Shown here: positions 12,382 through 23,400 of the stretch, piece by piece
Numbering within the stretch: position 1 is the first letter of the stretch
Layout of the letters: each line of letters begins with the position of its first letter
Assembly (NCBI RefSeq): GCF_000003195.3
Contig: NW_018396405.1
Coordinates: forward strand, 370,486 to 434,485
DNA length: 64,000 bases
Direction of reading: 5' to 3'
Source of the DNA: Sorghum bicolor
Taxonomy: Eukaryota; Streptophyta; Magnoliopsida; Poales; Poaceae
Notes under the pieces: model-generated
Databases searched by the model: none
What the model saw: only the letters and a program-made list of their open reading frames with translations
Told to the model about the DNA's origin: nothing
Translations under genes and position numbers: made by a program

Positions 12382-12419
12382 TCCTGCATGTTTTTCACCG
12401 ACTTCCCATTCCTTTCCAG

Positions 12420-15400
12420 ATGGCCACTCTCGCCTCGCCGATCCCGCGCTCCACGGTGATTTGGTTTGGGAGTCTTGAGTTCATGTCTACCGGCTCCGGC
12501 TATGACATGATCTTGCTCTCGATCAAAGGACTGGGAGGAGCCCGCGTTGCGCCAGCACGGTTGAGGGCCCCGAGACATCCTCGCCACCACGCCTCCCCAC
12601 CCAAGAAGAGGCATGGACAGCACCACCGTCGCCCTTCAGCCTCGTCACGACCGACAGTTCGTGCCAAGCAGGAGGTGACACAGGAGCCGACAGCACCGCA
12701 TGCCGGAACCGTGGGCATGACGGCTCAGCGCCGCGAGGATCACACAACGACAGGAGGTGATGCGCCCCGCGCACTCTCCCCCACCGCCAGGCTAATTCCA
12801 CATGGGTTGTTCGCCCCAAGAAGAGCGTTGCCGTTCGGCCTGGACAATGCCGCGGCTTCGCTCGCCAGGACAATATGTCCGAACGCCCAGACGTACGTGG
12901 AAAGATCAATGGTCCTCCCACGCAACAATGGAGCACGGCCACAGACGTCCGAGCTACCAGACTTTTTGCAGGTACGAGGCCTCCGCCGCCTAGGCCCTGG
13001 GCGGTACACGATTATCTCCCTCAGGCAGCGGCTGCTGGAGGAAGGACGCGGATGCTTCTACGCCACCGAGCCGGACTCCGGCTCGGAATCTGACAGCTAT
13101 GACCCTACTAGGGCGTGCTTCCATGTCGACGGGGCGGTGGAAACTACCGACAAAGCACAAGACGCTGCTGCTGGTGGTCGAGCCCCTGCAGCAAGGGAAG
13201 ACCCCAGGACGCCTGGGAACGATAGACAGGTCCACCCACTTCCACAGGAAGACAGAGCCGCGCAACTTGCGCAGCTACGAGAGCTCAAGACGAAACTCGA
13301 CGAAGATCGTGAGCGTCTCGTCCTGCTCGAGCAAATCCTTGAGCAGGACCTGCCTTACCCGCCTGGCGGAAGCGTCCGCAGACGGGCTCGCGAGGTGCAT
13401 AGGCAGATCGTCGGGGACGGGGAGCCAGAACAACCTGTCAGTCGCTTTCCTCGAGCGGGCCAGAATGTTGTGGCGGCAATGATGTTGTTGCGCAACATGC
13501 CCGAGCCATCGAACTCCCAAGCACGACACATCCGAGACGAGGTGCAAACTCTGCTCCAGGTGGCGGCAGTTCAGCAAGCAGAGAGCTCGGCCTCCCGATG
13601 TCGAGGGGCAGCCACTGAAAAGCGCGATGAGCCAGCCCAAAATGAAAAGGAGGTGTCGGTCTATCAGCAGCCGCCTCCTCGAGGGAGAAAGACCGCACTC
13701 GTCCTCCTCGTCGACAACCAGCAACGACACGACGCGCGATGCGATATCGACGAGAATCGTCGCCGTAGGTATGGGGACGCGGAAGAACGCGGTTATAGCG
13801 CCCACCGCGGCGGGAGATACGACAGCGACGAGGACCGGATGGCCCCGGAACCACCAGGCCCGCGGGTGTTCAGCAGGGCAATCCGCAGCACGCCGCTGCC
13901 CAGCCCATTCCGACCCCCGACCAGCATCGCAAAGTACAACGGCGAGACCAAGCCAGAGCTGTGGCTGGCAGATTTCAGGCTGGCCTGTCAGCTAGGAGGC
14001 GCTCAAGGGGATGATCGAGCCATCATCAGACAGTTGCCGCTCTTCCTCTCCGACACCGCCCGCAGATGGCTCGAGGAGCTCCCGGCCAACCAAATTTACG
14101 ATTGGGCCGATTTGGTCAGGGTGTTCGAGGGCAACTTCAAAGGAACCTACATACGACCTGGCAACTCGTGGGACCTCAGCAAATGCAAGCAGAAGTCGGG
14201 AGAAACCCTCCGAGAATATGCTCGACACTTCTCGAAGCAGCGCACCGAGCTGCCACACATCCCTGACCAAGACGTCATCCTGGCCTTTGTCTCTGGTACC
14301 ACCAATCAAGACTTGGTGCGAGAATTAGGTCGGAATCGCCCTCAGACCGTCGACGAGCTGATGGACGTAGTGGCAAACTACGCTGCTGGGGAAGAAGCGG
14401 TGGGCGCCTTCTTCAGCTATGAAGGGAGGAGGGGCAAGCAGCCCGCCGATGAGGATGAGGGCCCCAGTCGAGGGCCCAAGAAGAACAAGAAGAAGAAGAA
14501 AACACGGCCGTTCCTGTGGGAAGACCTCGACGACGATCTCGTCGCCGCCATGGAATGCAAAAGGCCTCGAGGCCCTCCAGAGGGGGGCATCGTCGATAAG
14601 ATGCTAAAGGAGCCATGCCCTTACCATAAGGGAGGAGCCAACCACAAGCTTGAGGACTGTCGTATGCTGAAAAAGCATTTTGACGGCCTGGGGTTCAGGA
14701 AGGACACGCGCGACGACCCAAAGAAGGAGAAGAGCAGCGACAAGGAGGACAACAAAGACGATGACGGTTTCCCAGCCGTCCACAACTGCTACATGATCTA
14801 TGGCGGACCCTCGACGCAGTTGACTGCAAGGCAGCGCAAGAGGGAACGCCGTGCGGTCTTCGCAGCAAGAATGGCGGTGCCCCAGTACCTCAGCTGGTCG
14901 AGCACCCCCATCACCTTCGATCGAGAGGACCACCCCGACAAGGTGATCGCCCCTGGCGTCTACCCGCTCGTCGTCGACCCCATCATCGTCAACACCCGGC
15001 TCTCAAAAGTGCTGATGGACGGTGGTAGCAGCCTCAACATCATCTACCTCGAGACCCTCGACCTCCTAGGCATCAACAGGGCGCAGCTCCAGCCAAGCGC
15101 CGGAGGCTTCCATGGTGTCGTACCAGGAAAGAAGGCGTTGCCGGTAGGTCGAATCGACCTACTGGTTTGCTTTGGCACGACGGCCAACTTCAGAAAGGAG
15201 ACCCTCACCTTTGAGGTAGTGGGATTCCGAGGTACATACCACGCCATCATCGGGCGCCCGGGTTACGCCAAATTCATGGCCATCCCCAACTACACCTACC
15301 TGAAGCTGAAGATGCCCGGTCCCAAGGGCGTCATCACCGTCAGCTCCTCTTTCGAGCACGCATACGAGTGCGACGTCGAATGCGTCGAGTATGGAGAAGC

Positions 15401-15578
15401 GGTCGAGAGTTCCACCGAGCTCGCCTCGAAGCTCGAGGCCCTGGCCGCAGAGGCTCCAGAGCCTAAGCGCCATGCGGGCAGCTTGGAGCCAGCAGAAGGA
15501 ACAAAGAAGATCCCGCTCGACCCTAACAACTCCGACGGCAAGGTGCTGACGATCAGCGCCGACCTCGACCCCAAATAG
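12420..15578 (+). CDS. gag-pro: Gag-protease polyprotein of Tat1 (1,052 aa, open)
   Basis: Gag packages the element RNA into particles and the protease cuts the polyprotein. I chose ATG 12420 (MATLASPIPRSTV) because the frame open further upstream lies in the LTR and primer site; Tat2 has the same start at 63438 on the - strand. The first ~500 residues are Arg/Pro-rich with a coiled stretch around residues 275-315. Residues ~505-630 are the retrotransposon Gag domain (LWLADFRLACQL, RRWLEELP, GETLREYARHFSKQRTELP). A Lys-rich patch follows. CPYHKGGANHKLEDC at residue 733 is a CCHC-like knuckle with His at the second position. The protease active site reads LMDGGSS with Asp at residue 867, DGG in place of the usual DTG/DSG, also in Tat2. 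It ends at TAG 15576-15578. This is the only long intact frame in the window. Confidence 0.9.
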   Translation: MATLASPIPRSTVIWFGSLEFMSTGSGYDMILLSIKGLGGARVAPARLRAPRHPRHHASPPKKRHGQHHRRPSASSRPTVRAKQEVTQEPTAPHAGTVGMTAQRREDHTTTGGDAPRALSPTARLIPHGLFAPRRALPFGLDNAAASLARTICPNAQTYVERSMVLPRNNGARPQTSELPDFLQVRGLRRLGPGRYTIISLRQRLLEEGRGCFYATEPDSGSESDSYDPTRACFHVDGAVETTDKAQDAAAGGRAPAAREDPRTPGNDRQVHPLPQEDRAAQLAQLRELKTKLDEDRERLVLLEQILEQDLPYPPGGSVRRRAREVHRQIVGDGEPEQPVSRFPRAGQNVVAAMMLLRNMPEPSNSQARHIRDEVQTLLQVAAVQQAESSASRCRGAATEKRDEPAQNEKEVSVYQQPPPRGRKTALVLLVDNQQRHDARCDIDENRRRRYGDAEERGYSAHRGGRYDSDEDRMAPEPPGPRVFSRAIRSTPLPSPFRPPTSIAKYNGETKPELWLADFRLACQLGGAQGDDRAIIRQLPLFLSDTARRWLEELPANQIYDWADLVRVFEGNFKGTYIRPGNSWDLSKCKQKSGETLREYARHFSKQRTELPHIPDQDVILAFVSGTTNQDLVRELGRNRPQTVDELMDVVANYAAGEEAVGAFFSYEGRRGKQPADEDEGPSRGPKKNKKKKKTRPFLWEDLDDDLVAAMECKRPRGPPEGGIVDKMLKEPCPYHKGGANHKLEDCRMLKKHFDGLGFRKDTRDDPKKEKSSDKEDNKDDDGFPAVHNCYMIYGGPSTQLTARQRKRERRAVFAARMAVPQYLSWSSTPITFDREDHPDKVIAPGVYPLVVDPIIVNTRLSKVLMDGGSSLNIIYLETLDLLGINRAQLQPSAGGFHGVVPGKKALPVGRIDLLVCFGTTANFRKETLTFEVVGFRGTYHAIIGRPGYAKFMAIPNYTYLKLKMPGPKGVITVSSSFEHAYECDVECVEYGEAVESSTELASKLEALAAEAPEPKRHAGSLEPAEGTKKIPLDPNNSDGKVLTISADLDPK
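15576..15578 (+). other. In-frame TAG between protease and RT
   Basis: The frame continues directly after this codon into the RT region (GAA GCT GTG CTC...). Tat2 has the same TAG at the same codon (- strand, 59191-59189). A shared stop that keeps frame on both sides could be a programmed readthrough stop, or simply a mutation inherited by both copies. Confidence 0.7.
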
Positions 15579-18500
15579 GAAGCTGTGCTCGTTGACTTTC
15601 TCCGTGCAAACGCCGACATGTTTGCACGGAGTCCCTCGGACATGCCGGGCATACCGAGGGAAGTCGCCGAGCACTCCTTGGAAATTCGAGCCGGTTCCAA
15701 GCCAGTGAAGCAGCGGTCGCGCCGCTTCGATGAGGAGAAGCGCAAGATCATTGGCGAGGAAATCCACAAGATTTTGATGGCCGGATTCATCAAGGAGGTT
15801 CACCATCCCGACTGGTTAGCAAATCCTGTACTAGTTAAGAAAAAGAATGGGAAAATGAGGATGTGTGTCGATTATACAAGTTTAAATAAAGCATGTCCGA
15901 AAGTTCCTTTTCCATTACCTCGTATCGATCAAATTGTTGATTCAACTATGGGATGTGAAACCCTTTCTTTCCTTGATGCATATTCCGGTTATCATCAAAT
16001 AAAAATGAAAGAGTCCGACCAGCTCGCGACATCTTTCATCACGCCTTTTGGGATGTACTGTTATGTAACCATGCCGTTCGGGCTTCGAAACGCGGGAGCT
16101 ACATATCTGATGAGGACATCAACACCAGCGATACATATCCTACATCCTCTCCGACACAACCTGTAGCTGGTCCTCTTACTCGTGCTCGTGCCCGTCAACT
16201 CAACCTTCAAGTAAGTTCAGCTTTAAACTCTTGTCAATCATATTTAGACAATGGAGACACGTGCACTTTCGTGTTGCTCAGGAATAATGGACAAGATCAG
16301 CAAGGGAAGGTTCAACTGCATTCAGAATTTGAGGCAACACCAACTTCAAGGGCTGATTGCATATGGGAAGAGTGATAACTTAACAAAGGTGATTGGAGAT
16401 CAGGTCCAAGCCTCCACAACATCCTCTATCAAGTTACCACGTCGCTTCTAAAGTAAGGAAACAAAGAGTCCAAACCCAACACGTTTTGGGAGTTCGATTC
16501 GGACTGGAAAATAACTCTAAATTGTATGGATCACCACGGCGTCATATGGACTCCAACTGGGACGTTCCTATACTTGTTGGAAAGCTCATGAAGTTTACTT
16601 TAGAATGGGTCCAACCACATATCTATGCAGCTTATGAGTCGGGCGCAGTCCTTGTTTTCGTGCCGACACCTTTTTCTGTTTTGGTGCTGCGTCACCCTAT
16701 TTTGGACCAATGGCCCATGTATCAAGTTGAGTCCATTAGGGACGCGTCCTAGGGTTGGAGGACGACTCTAGCACCCCTTTGGTCGTCCTCCCCTCTATTT
16801 ATTTACATCTAGAGCCGCCATGAACAACTGGGTTTTGTTTAGATCAAGTTTAGCCTTCGCTACTTGCTTGTAGGCGCGCGAGCAGGATCAGCCGCCCGTC
16901 TCCTTGTCTTCGGAACCCCATTGTTGATTAAGATTCAGTTTAAAACCTTCAATTCATCTTGCAAATTCAGTGCTTGTTTCCTCGTTATTGCTAGTTCTTC
17001 GATTGCTTGCAGGACGGGAGCCCTAGGGGCTGGTTGTCGCGCTCCACAAGATCGTGACGGCTGTTGGACGTGGTGTATCGGTTGCTAAGGCGCGGTCTTG
17101 AGGGCTGTAGTCGGGCCGTGAACGTCATCTCCATCCACTAATCGAGTTATCCAGCGCCTCTCATCGAAAGATCAGGCCAAAAACCCTAGCGGGTTCGCAT
17201 CAATATCAGTGCTGCATGCTCCACGTGTTTGGCAAGCACATAGGGTCGACGGTCGAGGCCTATGTCGACGACATCGTCGTCAAATCAAAGCGACGGGGAA
17301 ACCTGATCCAGGACCTCGAGATCGCTTTCAGCTGCTTACGCGCCAACCAGATCAAGCTCAACCCCGAGAAGTGCGTTTTCGGCGTACCTCGAGGCATGCT
17401 CCTGGGTTACATCGTTTCCCAGCGCGGCATCGAGGCCAACCCCGAGAAAGTCTCGGCCATCACAAGAATGGGGCCAATCCGAGACGTCAAGGGCGTGCAG
17501 AGAGTCACGGGATGCTTAGCGGCGCTGAGCCGTTTTATCTCGAGGTTGAGAGAAAAGGCGTTGCCACTATATCGACTTCTAAAGAAAGTCGAGCATTTCT
17601 CTTGGACCCCAGAGGCCGAGGAAGCCCTTGATAACTTGAAGAAAACGCTAACCTCTGCACCGGTCCTAGTCCCGCCTCAACCCGCAGAACCTCTGCTTCT
17701 ATACGTCGCCTCGACGACCTAGGTCGTCAGTGCGGTGGTAGTGGTCGAAAGGCAGGAGGAGGGGCATGCGCTGCCAGTCCAAAGGCCGGTCTATTTCATC
17801 AGCAAGGTGCTCTCAGAAACCAAGGCGCGTTACCCGCAAATTCAGAAGCTAATCTACGCCGTAATCCTCACCCGACGCAAGCTACAACACTACTTCCTTG
17901 GCCACCCTATCACGGTGGTCTCATCTTTCCCCTTGGGCGAGATCATCCAAAGTCGGGAGGCCACGGGAAGAATCGCCAAGTGGTCAATCGAGCTCATGAG
18001 TGAGACCCTCACTTATGCACCCCATAAAGCTATCAAGTCGTAGGCCCTGGTGGATTTCGTCACAGAATGGACAGACTCCCAGCTCCCCCGGCTTAGGTTC
18101 ACGCAGAGGTGTGGACGATGTATTTCGACGGATCTCTCATGAAAACGGGAGCTGGGGCGGGCCTGCTATTCATCTCGCCCCTGGGCGTTCATATGAGGTA
18201 TGTCATTAGGATTCACTTTGACGCGTCCAACAACGTCGCGGAGTACGAGGCCCTTGTCAACGGTCTGAAGATCGCCATCGAGCTAGGAGTCCGACGCCTC
18301 GACGTTCGAGGCGACTCCCAGCTTGTCATCGACCAAGTGATGAAGGCCTCGAACTGCCACGACCCAAAAATGGAAGCATACTGTAGGGAGGTCCGCTGAC
18401 TCGAGGACAAGTTCCATGGCCTCGAGCTCGTCCACATCGCCCGACGCTACAACGAGGCAGCTGACGAACTCGCTAAGATCGCGTTGACTCGAGGCGCGAT

Positions 18501-19905
18501 CCCACCCGACGTGTTCTCGAGAGATCTACACGAGCCATCCGTCGACTTGGGCTCGGGGGCTGGTGTCGAAGCCGCTCCTGCCCAGCAGACCGACACCGTC
18601 GAAGCGCTACTAATGGCAGCTGAGGTAATGGAGGTGGAGCAGCGGCCTGGTCGACCGTTTGACTGGCGCAAGCCGTTCCTCGACTGCCTAATCCGCTGCG
18701 AGCTACCAGAAGATCGATCCGAGGCCCGCCGTATCGCTCGACAGGCCAAATCATATGTAATCTATGGCGAAGAGAATGAGCTATACCGACGAAGCCCGAC
18801 GCGGATCTTGCAGCGTTGCATCACCATAGAAGAAGGCCGAAAACTCCTCGAGGATCTACACTCGGGGGCTTGTGGCCACCATGCAGCTCCACGGACCCTC
18901 ATAGGGAACGCTTTCCGTCAACGCTTCTACTGGCCAATGGTCGTAGCTGACGCCATCGAGCTCATGCGTTCGTGCCATGGGTGCCAATTCTATGCCAAGC
19001 AGACGCATCTGCCTGCCCACGCTCTCCAGATGATCCCCATCACATGGCCGTTTGCGGTGTGGGGGCTCGACTTAGTAGGACCTCTATAGAAGGCAAAAGG
19101 AGGGTACACCCACCTGTTGGTGGCCATCGACAAATTCTCCAAATGGATCAAGGCTCGACCCATCACCAACATCCGCTCCGAGCAGGCCGTCCTTTTCTTC
19201 ACCGACATCATACACCGGTTTGGGATTCCCAACGCCATCATCACTCACAACGGCACTCAGTTCACCGGCAAAAGGTTCTTGGATTTCTGCGATCAGCATC
19301 ACATCCGTGTGAACTGGTCTGCAGTGGCCCACCCTCGAACTAACGGCCAGGTCGAGCGTGCCAACGGCATGATTTTGCAAGGGCTCAAAACGAGGATCTA
19401 CGATCGCTTGAAGAAATTCGGCAAGAAATGGGTCGAGGAGCTTTCCTTGGTCCTATGGAGCTTAAGGACGACGCCAAGCAGGGCCACAAAATACACCCCA
19501 TTCTTCATGGTCTATGGCTCTGAGGCAGTGCTCCCAACGGACCTCGAGTATGGATCCCCTCGACTCAAAGCATACAACGAGCAATCAAATAAAGAGACTC
19601 AAGAGAACGCGGTCGACCAACTCGAGGAAGCTCGAGACATGGCCCTCCTCAACTCCGCCAGATACCAGCAGAAGCTTCGACGCTACCACGACAAGCACGT
19701 GCGCAAGAGGGACTTGAACGTGGGCGACCTCGTCCTACGGCGGCGGCAAAACAATCAAGGACGCCACAAGCTGACTCCACCTTGGGAGGGCCCATACGTA
19801 GTGGTCGAGGTCTTGAAGCCGGGGACATACAAGCTCGCGGATGAAAAGGGGGCGGTCTTCACCAACGCGTGGAACATCGAACAGCTACGTCGATTCTACC
19901 CCTAG
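15579..19905 (+). pseudogene. pol: Tat1 pol remnant: RT, RNase H, aRNase H, integrase
   Basis: RT N-part lies at 15579-16107 (DYTSLNKACPK, FLDAYSGYHQI, MPFGLRNAGATY) and RT C-part from 17208 with the catalytic YVDD at 17261-17272; the two are split by a 1,095-bp solo LTR. RNase H follows (VYFISKVLSETKARYPQIQK). Then comes a second, archaeal-type RNase H (MYFDGSLMKTGAG, SNNVAEYEALVNGL, RGDSQLVIDQVM), typical of Tat elements. Integrase has the HHCC finger (HHAAPRTLIG...CHGCQF), first Asp in WGLDLVGPL and Glu in NGQVERANG, but the second catalytic Asp is His (THNGTQFTG). The C-terminus ends QLRRFYP. Stops: TAG 17720, TAG 18041, TGA 18397, TAG 19087. One C is lost near 18085, shifting the frame just before the second RNase H. 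Tat2 shows sense codons at all four stop sites. Confidence 0.9.
16108..17202 (+). mobile_element. Nested solo LTR, CRM-like, 1,095 bp (TSD ATATC)
   Basis: It starts TGATGAGGACATCA and ends GGGTTCGCATCA, with inverted ends TGATG/CATCA. ATATC stands on both sides (16103-16107 and 17203-17207). It interrupts the RT gene of Tat1. Its first ~250 bp encode a polyprotein tail (GPLTRARARQLNLQVSS, read in full in the sister copy at 61249). As I recall, centromeric CRM/CRR retrotransposons have LTRs beginning TGATGA and a pol frame that runs into the 3' LTR, which fits. No internal region or second LTR is left. Confidence 0.75.
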
Positions 19906-20455
19906 AATTTCAAAGCTTTATGTTCCCATGTACATTCTATACCAAGGCCTTGTGAATGAATGCATGAATAAATAAGATCTTTCCCCCGAGCAGTTTACTT
20001 TTTCATGAGTCGAAATCTCGATGTTAGAAGGGAGTACCAACTATGACCCATCATAGTCGATACCCCCTCAGGGGCTAGCAAGGGGGTGATGCCCCCCCAA
20101 GTGTCGAAAAAACCAAGTAATCCTTTCATTCATATCAGTAATCTCGTACGATCGAGTAGTAGAGGCATCTCGAACCCCTTAAGGGCCGAGAGACGACGAG
20201 CCTGAGAACTCCTATGCCCCCGGGCTACGGAAACTCTACTCGCTTCCTCACCCTTGAGGCAATCGAGATCGCCTTAAACGAATGACCAAACGAGGAATAC
20301 AAACATAGGCACAAAAGGAAACAAAGGAGCCTCGAGCGGAAAGATGGGCAAACATTCACGAATATTATAAGTCACTTAAAAACACAATGTTACACAAGAT
20401 AGAATGGCAAAGTACTATACAAGGGGCCTAGGCACCCAGAGCATGCTCACAGGCC
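19906..20455. other. Spacer between convergent pol and antisense gene of Tat1
   Basis: No gene here. pol ends at 19905 reading right and the antisense gene ends at 20456 reading left. The spacer is kept in Tat2 (55418-55963). It holds an AATAAA at 19967-19972, 62 bp after the pol stop, and a GC-rich inverted repeat near 20080-20100 (GGGGGTGATGCCCCC). Confidence 0.75.
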
Positions 20456-23400
20456 TCAGTCTCGGCCCTCACCATCCTCGCCCGCGCCTGAGCTAGTCTC
20501 AGGGGGAAGTACTTCTGGCTCGAACAGCTTGGCCAACCTCTCCCTAGGAACCTCTGCGTCATCGATCAAGGCGTGGAGCCTCTCCTCGTTCTCCGCATCA
20601 GTCTTGGAAATGTCGGTGACGAAGCCGTGGGACACCACCTCCATGTCATACGAAAAGCCCGAGCAGACTACCGCCATCGCCCGCTTCACGTCGATATGAA
20701 GAGCGTCTCGCACTCGATCCCTCAGCGCCGCGCCTAGATAGCACAGCTGATCGACCAGTGCGTCGCCTCGAGCTTCCTCCCTCGATTCGTCCATAGGCTC
20801 GACCTCCCAAGAGGTCGAGAGATCGCTTATCGCCGTCCGCAGCCGAAGGTTCAGAGCGACCTCCCCTCGAGCTGGGCCTTGGCAGAGCGAGCCTCGACTT
20901 GGGCGGCCAGCAGCTCGTCTTTAAGCCCTGCAAAGACCAACACGAGGAAATTAGCTAACACCAAACACACCTCGAAAAGAAAACTCGATAGTAGAAACAT
21001 ACCGCGGATGCTCTCCTCCAGAGCCGTGTTCTCACCAACCAAGTTGGTGTTGGCCCTCTCGACCTCCCTGTTGGAGCGCGCCAGCTCGGTGTTGGCAACA
21101 CGAAGATCTTCGATCACCTTGCCGGCTTGCGCGATGGCCCCATCTTTTTCCAACAGCGCTCTTCAGACGATCGACGTCGTCAGAAAGGCTGTGGGATCGA
21201 GCCCGCTCCGCCTCGAGATCTTCGAGGGCCTTCTTCTTGGCCTCCTCCGCGGCGCTCTTAGCGATCTCGCTGTTCGCACACTCCACCTTCATCCTCTGAA
21301 GGTTTCTCGGATGGAGTCCAGGTCAATCTTGAGGAGGCCCTTCTCCTTGTCCAGTTCAGCAACGGCATTCTTGTAGGACAGGGCCTCCTCCCGAGCTTTG
21401 GACGTGGCTTCCTCGACCACCATGGCCCGTTCCCTCAGAAGCGCAGCCTCTTCCACAGCTCTCGTCGAGACCTCTTGAGCCTCGGCCAAAGCAGCCTCCC
21501 TCTTCTTCTTCTCCTCCTCGAGCGCCAAGAGCTCCTTGTAGGCCTTGAGGAGCTTCTCTTGCGACTCCAAGAGTTTATCCTTGAGGATGGGGAGTTGCTC
21601 CAAGCCGCCACTCGTGGCGTGGATGAAGCTCGACTTAATGCAGGAGGTCTCTTTCAGGTCCTGCGAGACGGTGGTCGAGCAGTTAGAACATAAAACCAAA
21701 TGTTCTATAAGGATTAAGGACTGAAAAACACTTACAAAGTAAGCCGGTGCGAGCCCATTGTTAACCACGTCAGACAGGAGCCCCACCGTGTGCTTCATCC
21801 ACAGGCGAAGCTCCTCGACGTGCTCCCACTTCTCGGCCTCCTTCCGGTCGTCGAAAAAGATATTGGGTTCGGACAGATCGGTGGAAGCCCGGATGCGGAT
21901 CCGGTCGGGACACCAGTTCTCCATCTCCTGGTCGGCGCGCGCCTTGACGCCTCGGATGAGCTCCTCGATGGTTTCGAGACACCCCCCGTGGCGCAGGAAC
22001 AGGTCGACGAGAGAGGGGAACCGCCCGTCGTCATCCACCGTCTTCCATGTCCCAGTCTCGCTGCCGCCGCCGCCACCCGACGTCCCGATCTCATCTTCCT
22101 CGGTGGGGACGCACTCCTCCCACGATCGACGCCCCCGGAGGAACCCCAGAGCGATTCCGTCCATACCGTAGATCGTCCTCCTGATCTCAGAGTCGGGGTC
22201 GACGGGAGTACGCATCATGCAGGCGAGCGCCACCACGCCGTCCGCCCGCCCCGACTCTGCTGGGATCGCGGCAGGCGCCCCCGGATGGAGCCACGCCGGG
22301 GTCGGAGGACCAAAAACTGGTAGGCCGTCCTCCTGGTTTCCAGGCTCCTGTGGCGCTACCGGCTCTGGCTGGGGCGGATCAAGCGGTTCCGCCAGCTGCT
22401 GGCCCCCCTGCTGCTGCTGCTCTTGGAGCTCCTGCGGCTCCTGTCGACGGTCCTGCTCCTGCAGCTGCTGCCGCGTCTCCTGCTCACGCTCCTCCTCCTC
22501 TTTCTTCCTCTGCTCCTCGATGGAGCGAAGCCCGGCAGGCCAGGGCGTCCGTCTCGCGACGAGAGAAGTCTGGGCCTCCTCGTCCATAGGACGGGCATCC
22601 CTTGAAGTCCCGTCGCCGCCAGACCCATCACTTAGGGTGATAGGATCCCCCTTGACCCCAGATCGGGGGGGCTTGGGGGCTCCCTCCTGCCCTTGGGGGT
22701 GAGGTGCCTCGACCCGTTTTGGCGACGAGGGGGCGGACTCACCCACCAGGGGACGGGGCGGGGCGTTCTCGGCGCCAGTCGGTGGTCGAGGGTCGGAGGA
22801 GCCTATAAAACGCAAAACAAAGGTCAGTCATCATGGTGGTCGACGTAAGAACAACACAAACCCCATAACAACGGGAACAAGCTGGTAACCTGAATCCTTG
22901 GAGGCTGCTCCCACTTTAAGCCTTTTCGCCATTGAAGGCTGGGCCTACTCAAGCGTCCGCTTCAACCTAAGGAAAGAGAAATGGGCATAAGGGAGACCGT
23001 TACACGAGAAAACGCAAAGAAATTGGAGGATGAGAGTCATAGCGTCGAAGACCTTACCCCATAGGGAGAACGGCCCGCCTGACGGTGCCTCGACCGACAG
23101 GTCTCGAACCGCCCCGCGTCGAGGCTCCCGGCCCCTCACGAGCAGGCGCAGGCCTTGGTTCAGCATCTCCCGCCTGGCAAGCGCCGGGGCTAGCGCTCCT
23201 ACGGCCAATTTATCCCTTTCCGGAGGCCGCAGCGCAGCCACGGGTCAACGGCCCCGTCACCTGGGGCTTAACCCGGCCACCCGCCCTTGGTGCAGGGGGA
23301 GGTTGGGGATGCGGGACGGCCTGACTTGGCGCGGGCGCGGGAGGGGTGTCAGCCCGGTAGCGGTGAGATCCGCCTGGCCCCTCTTTTGGCGCTCCCGTCC

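Noticed and set aside
12276..12419. Longer N-terminus for Tat1 Gag starting at ATG 12276
   Set aside because: This part lies in the 5' LTR and primer-binding site. ATG 12420 is the start kept in Tat2 (63438).
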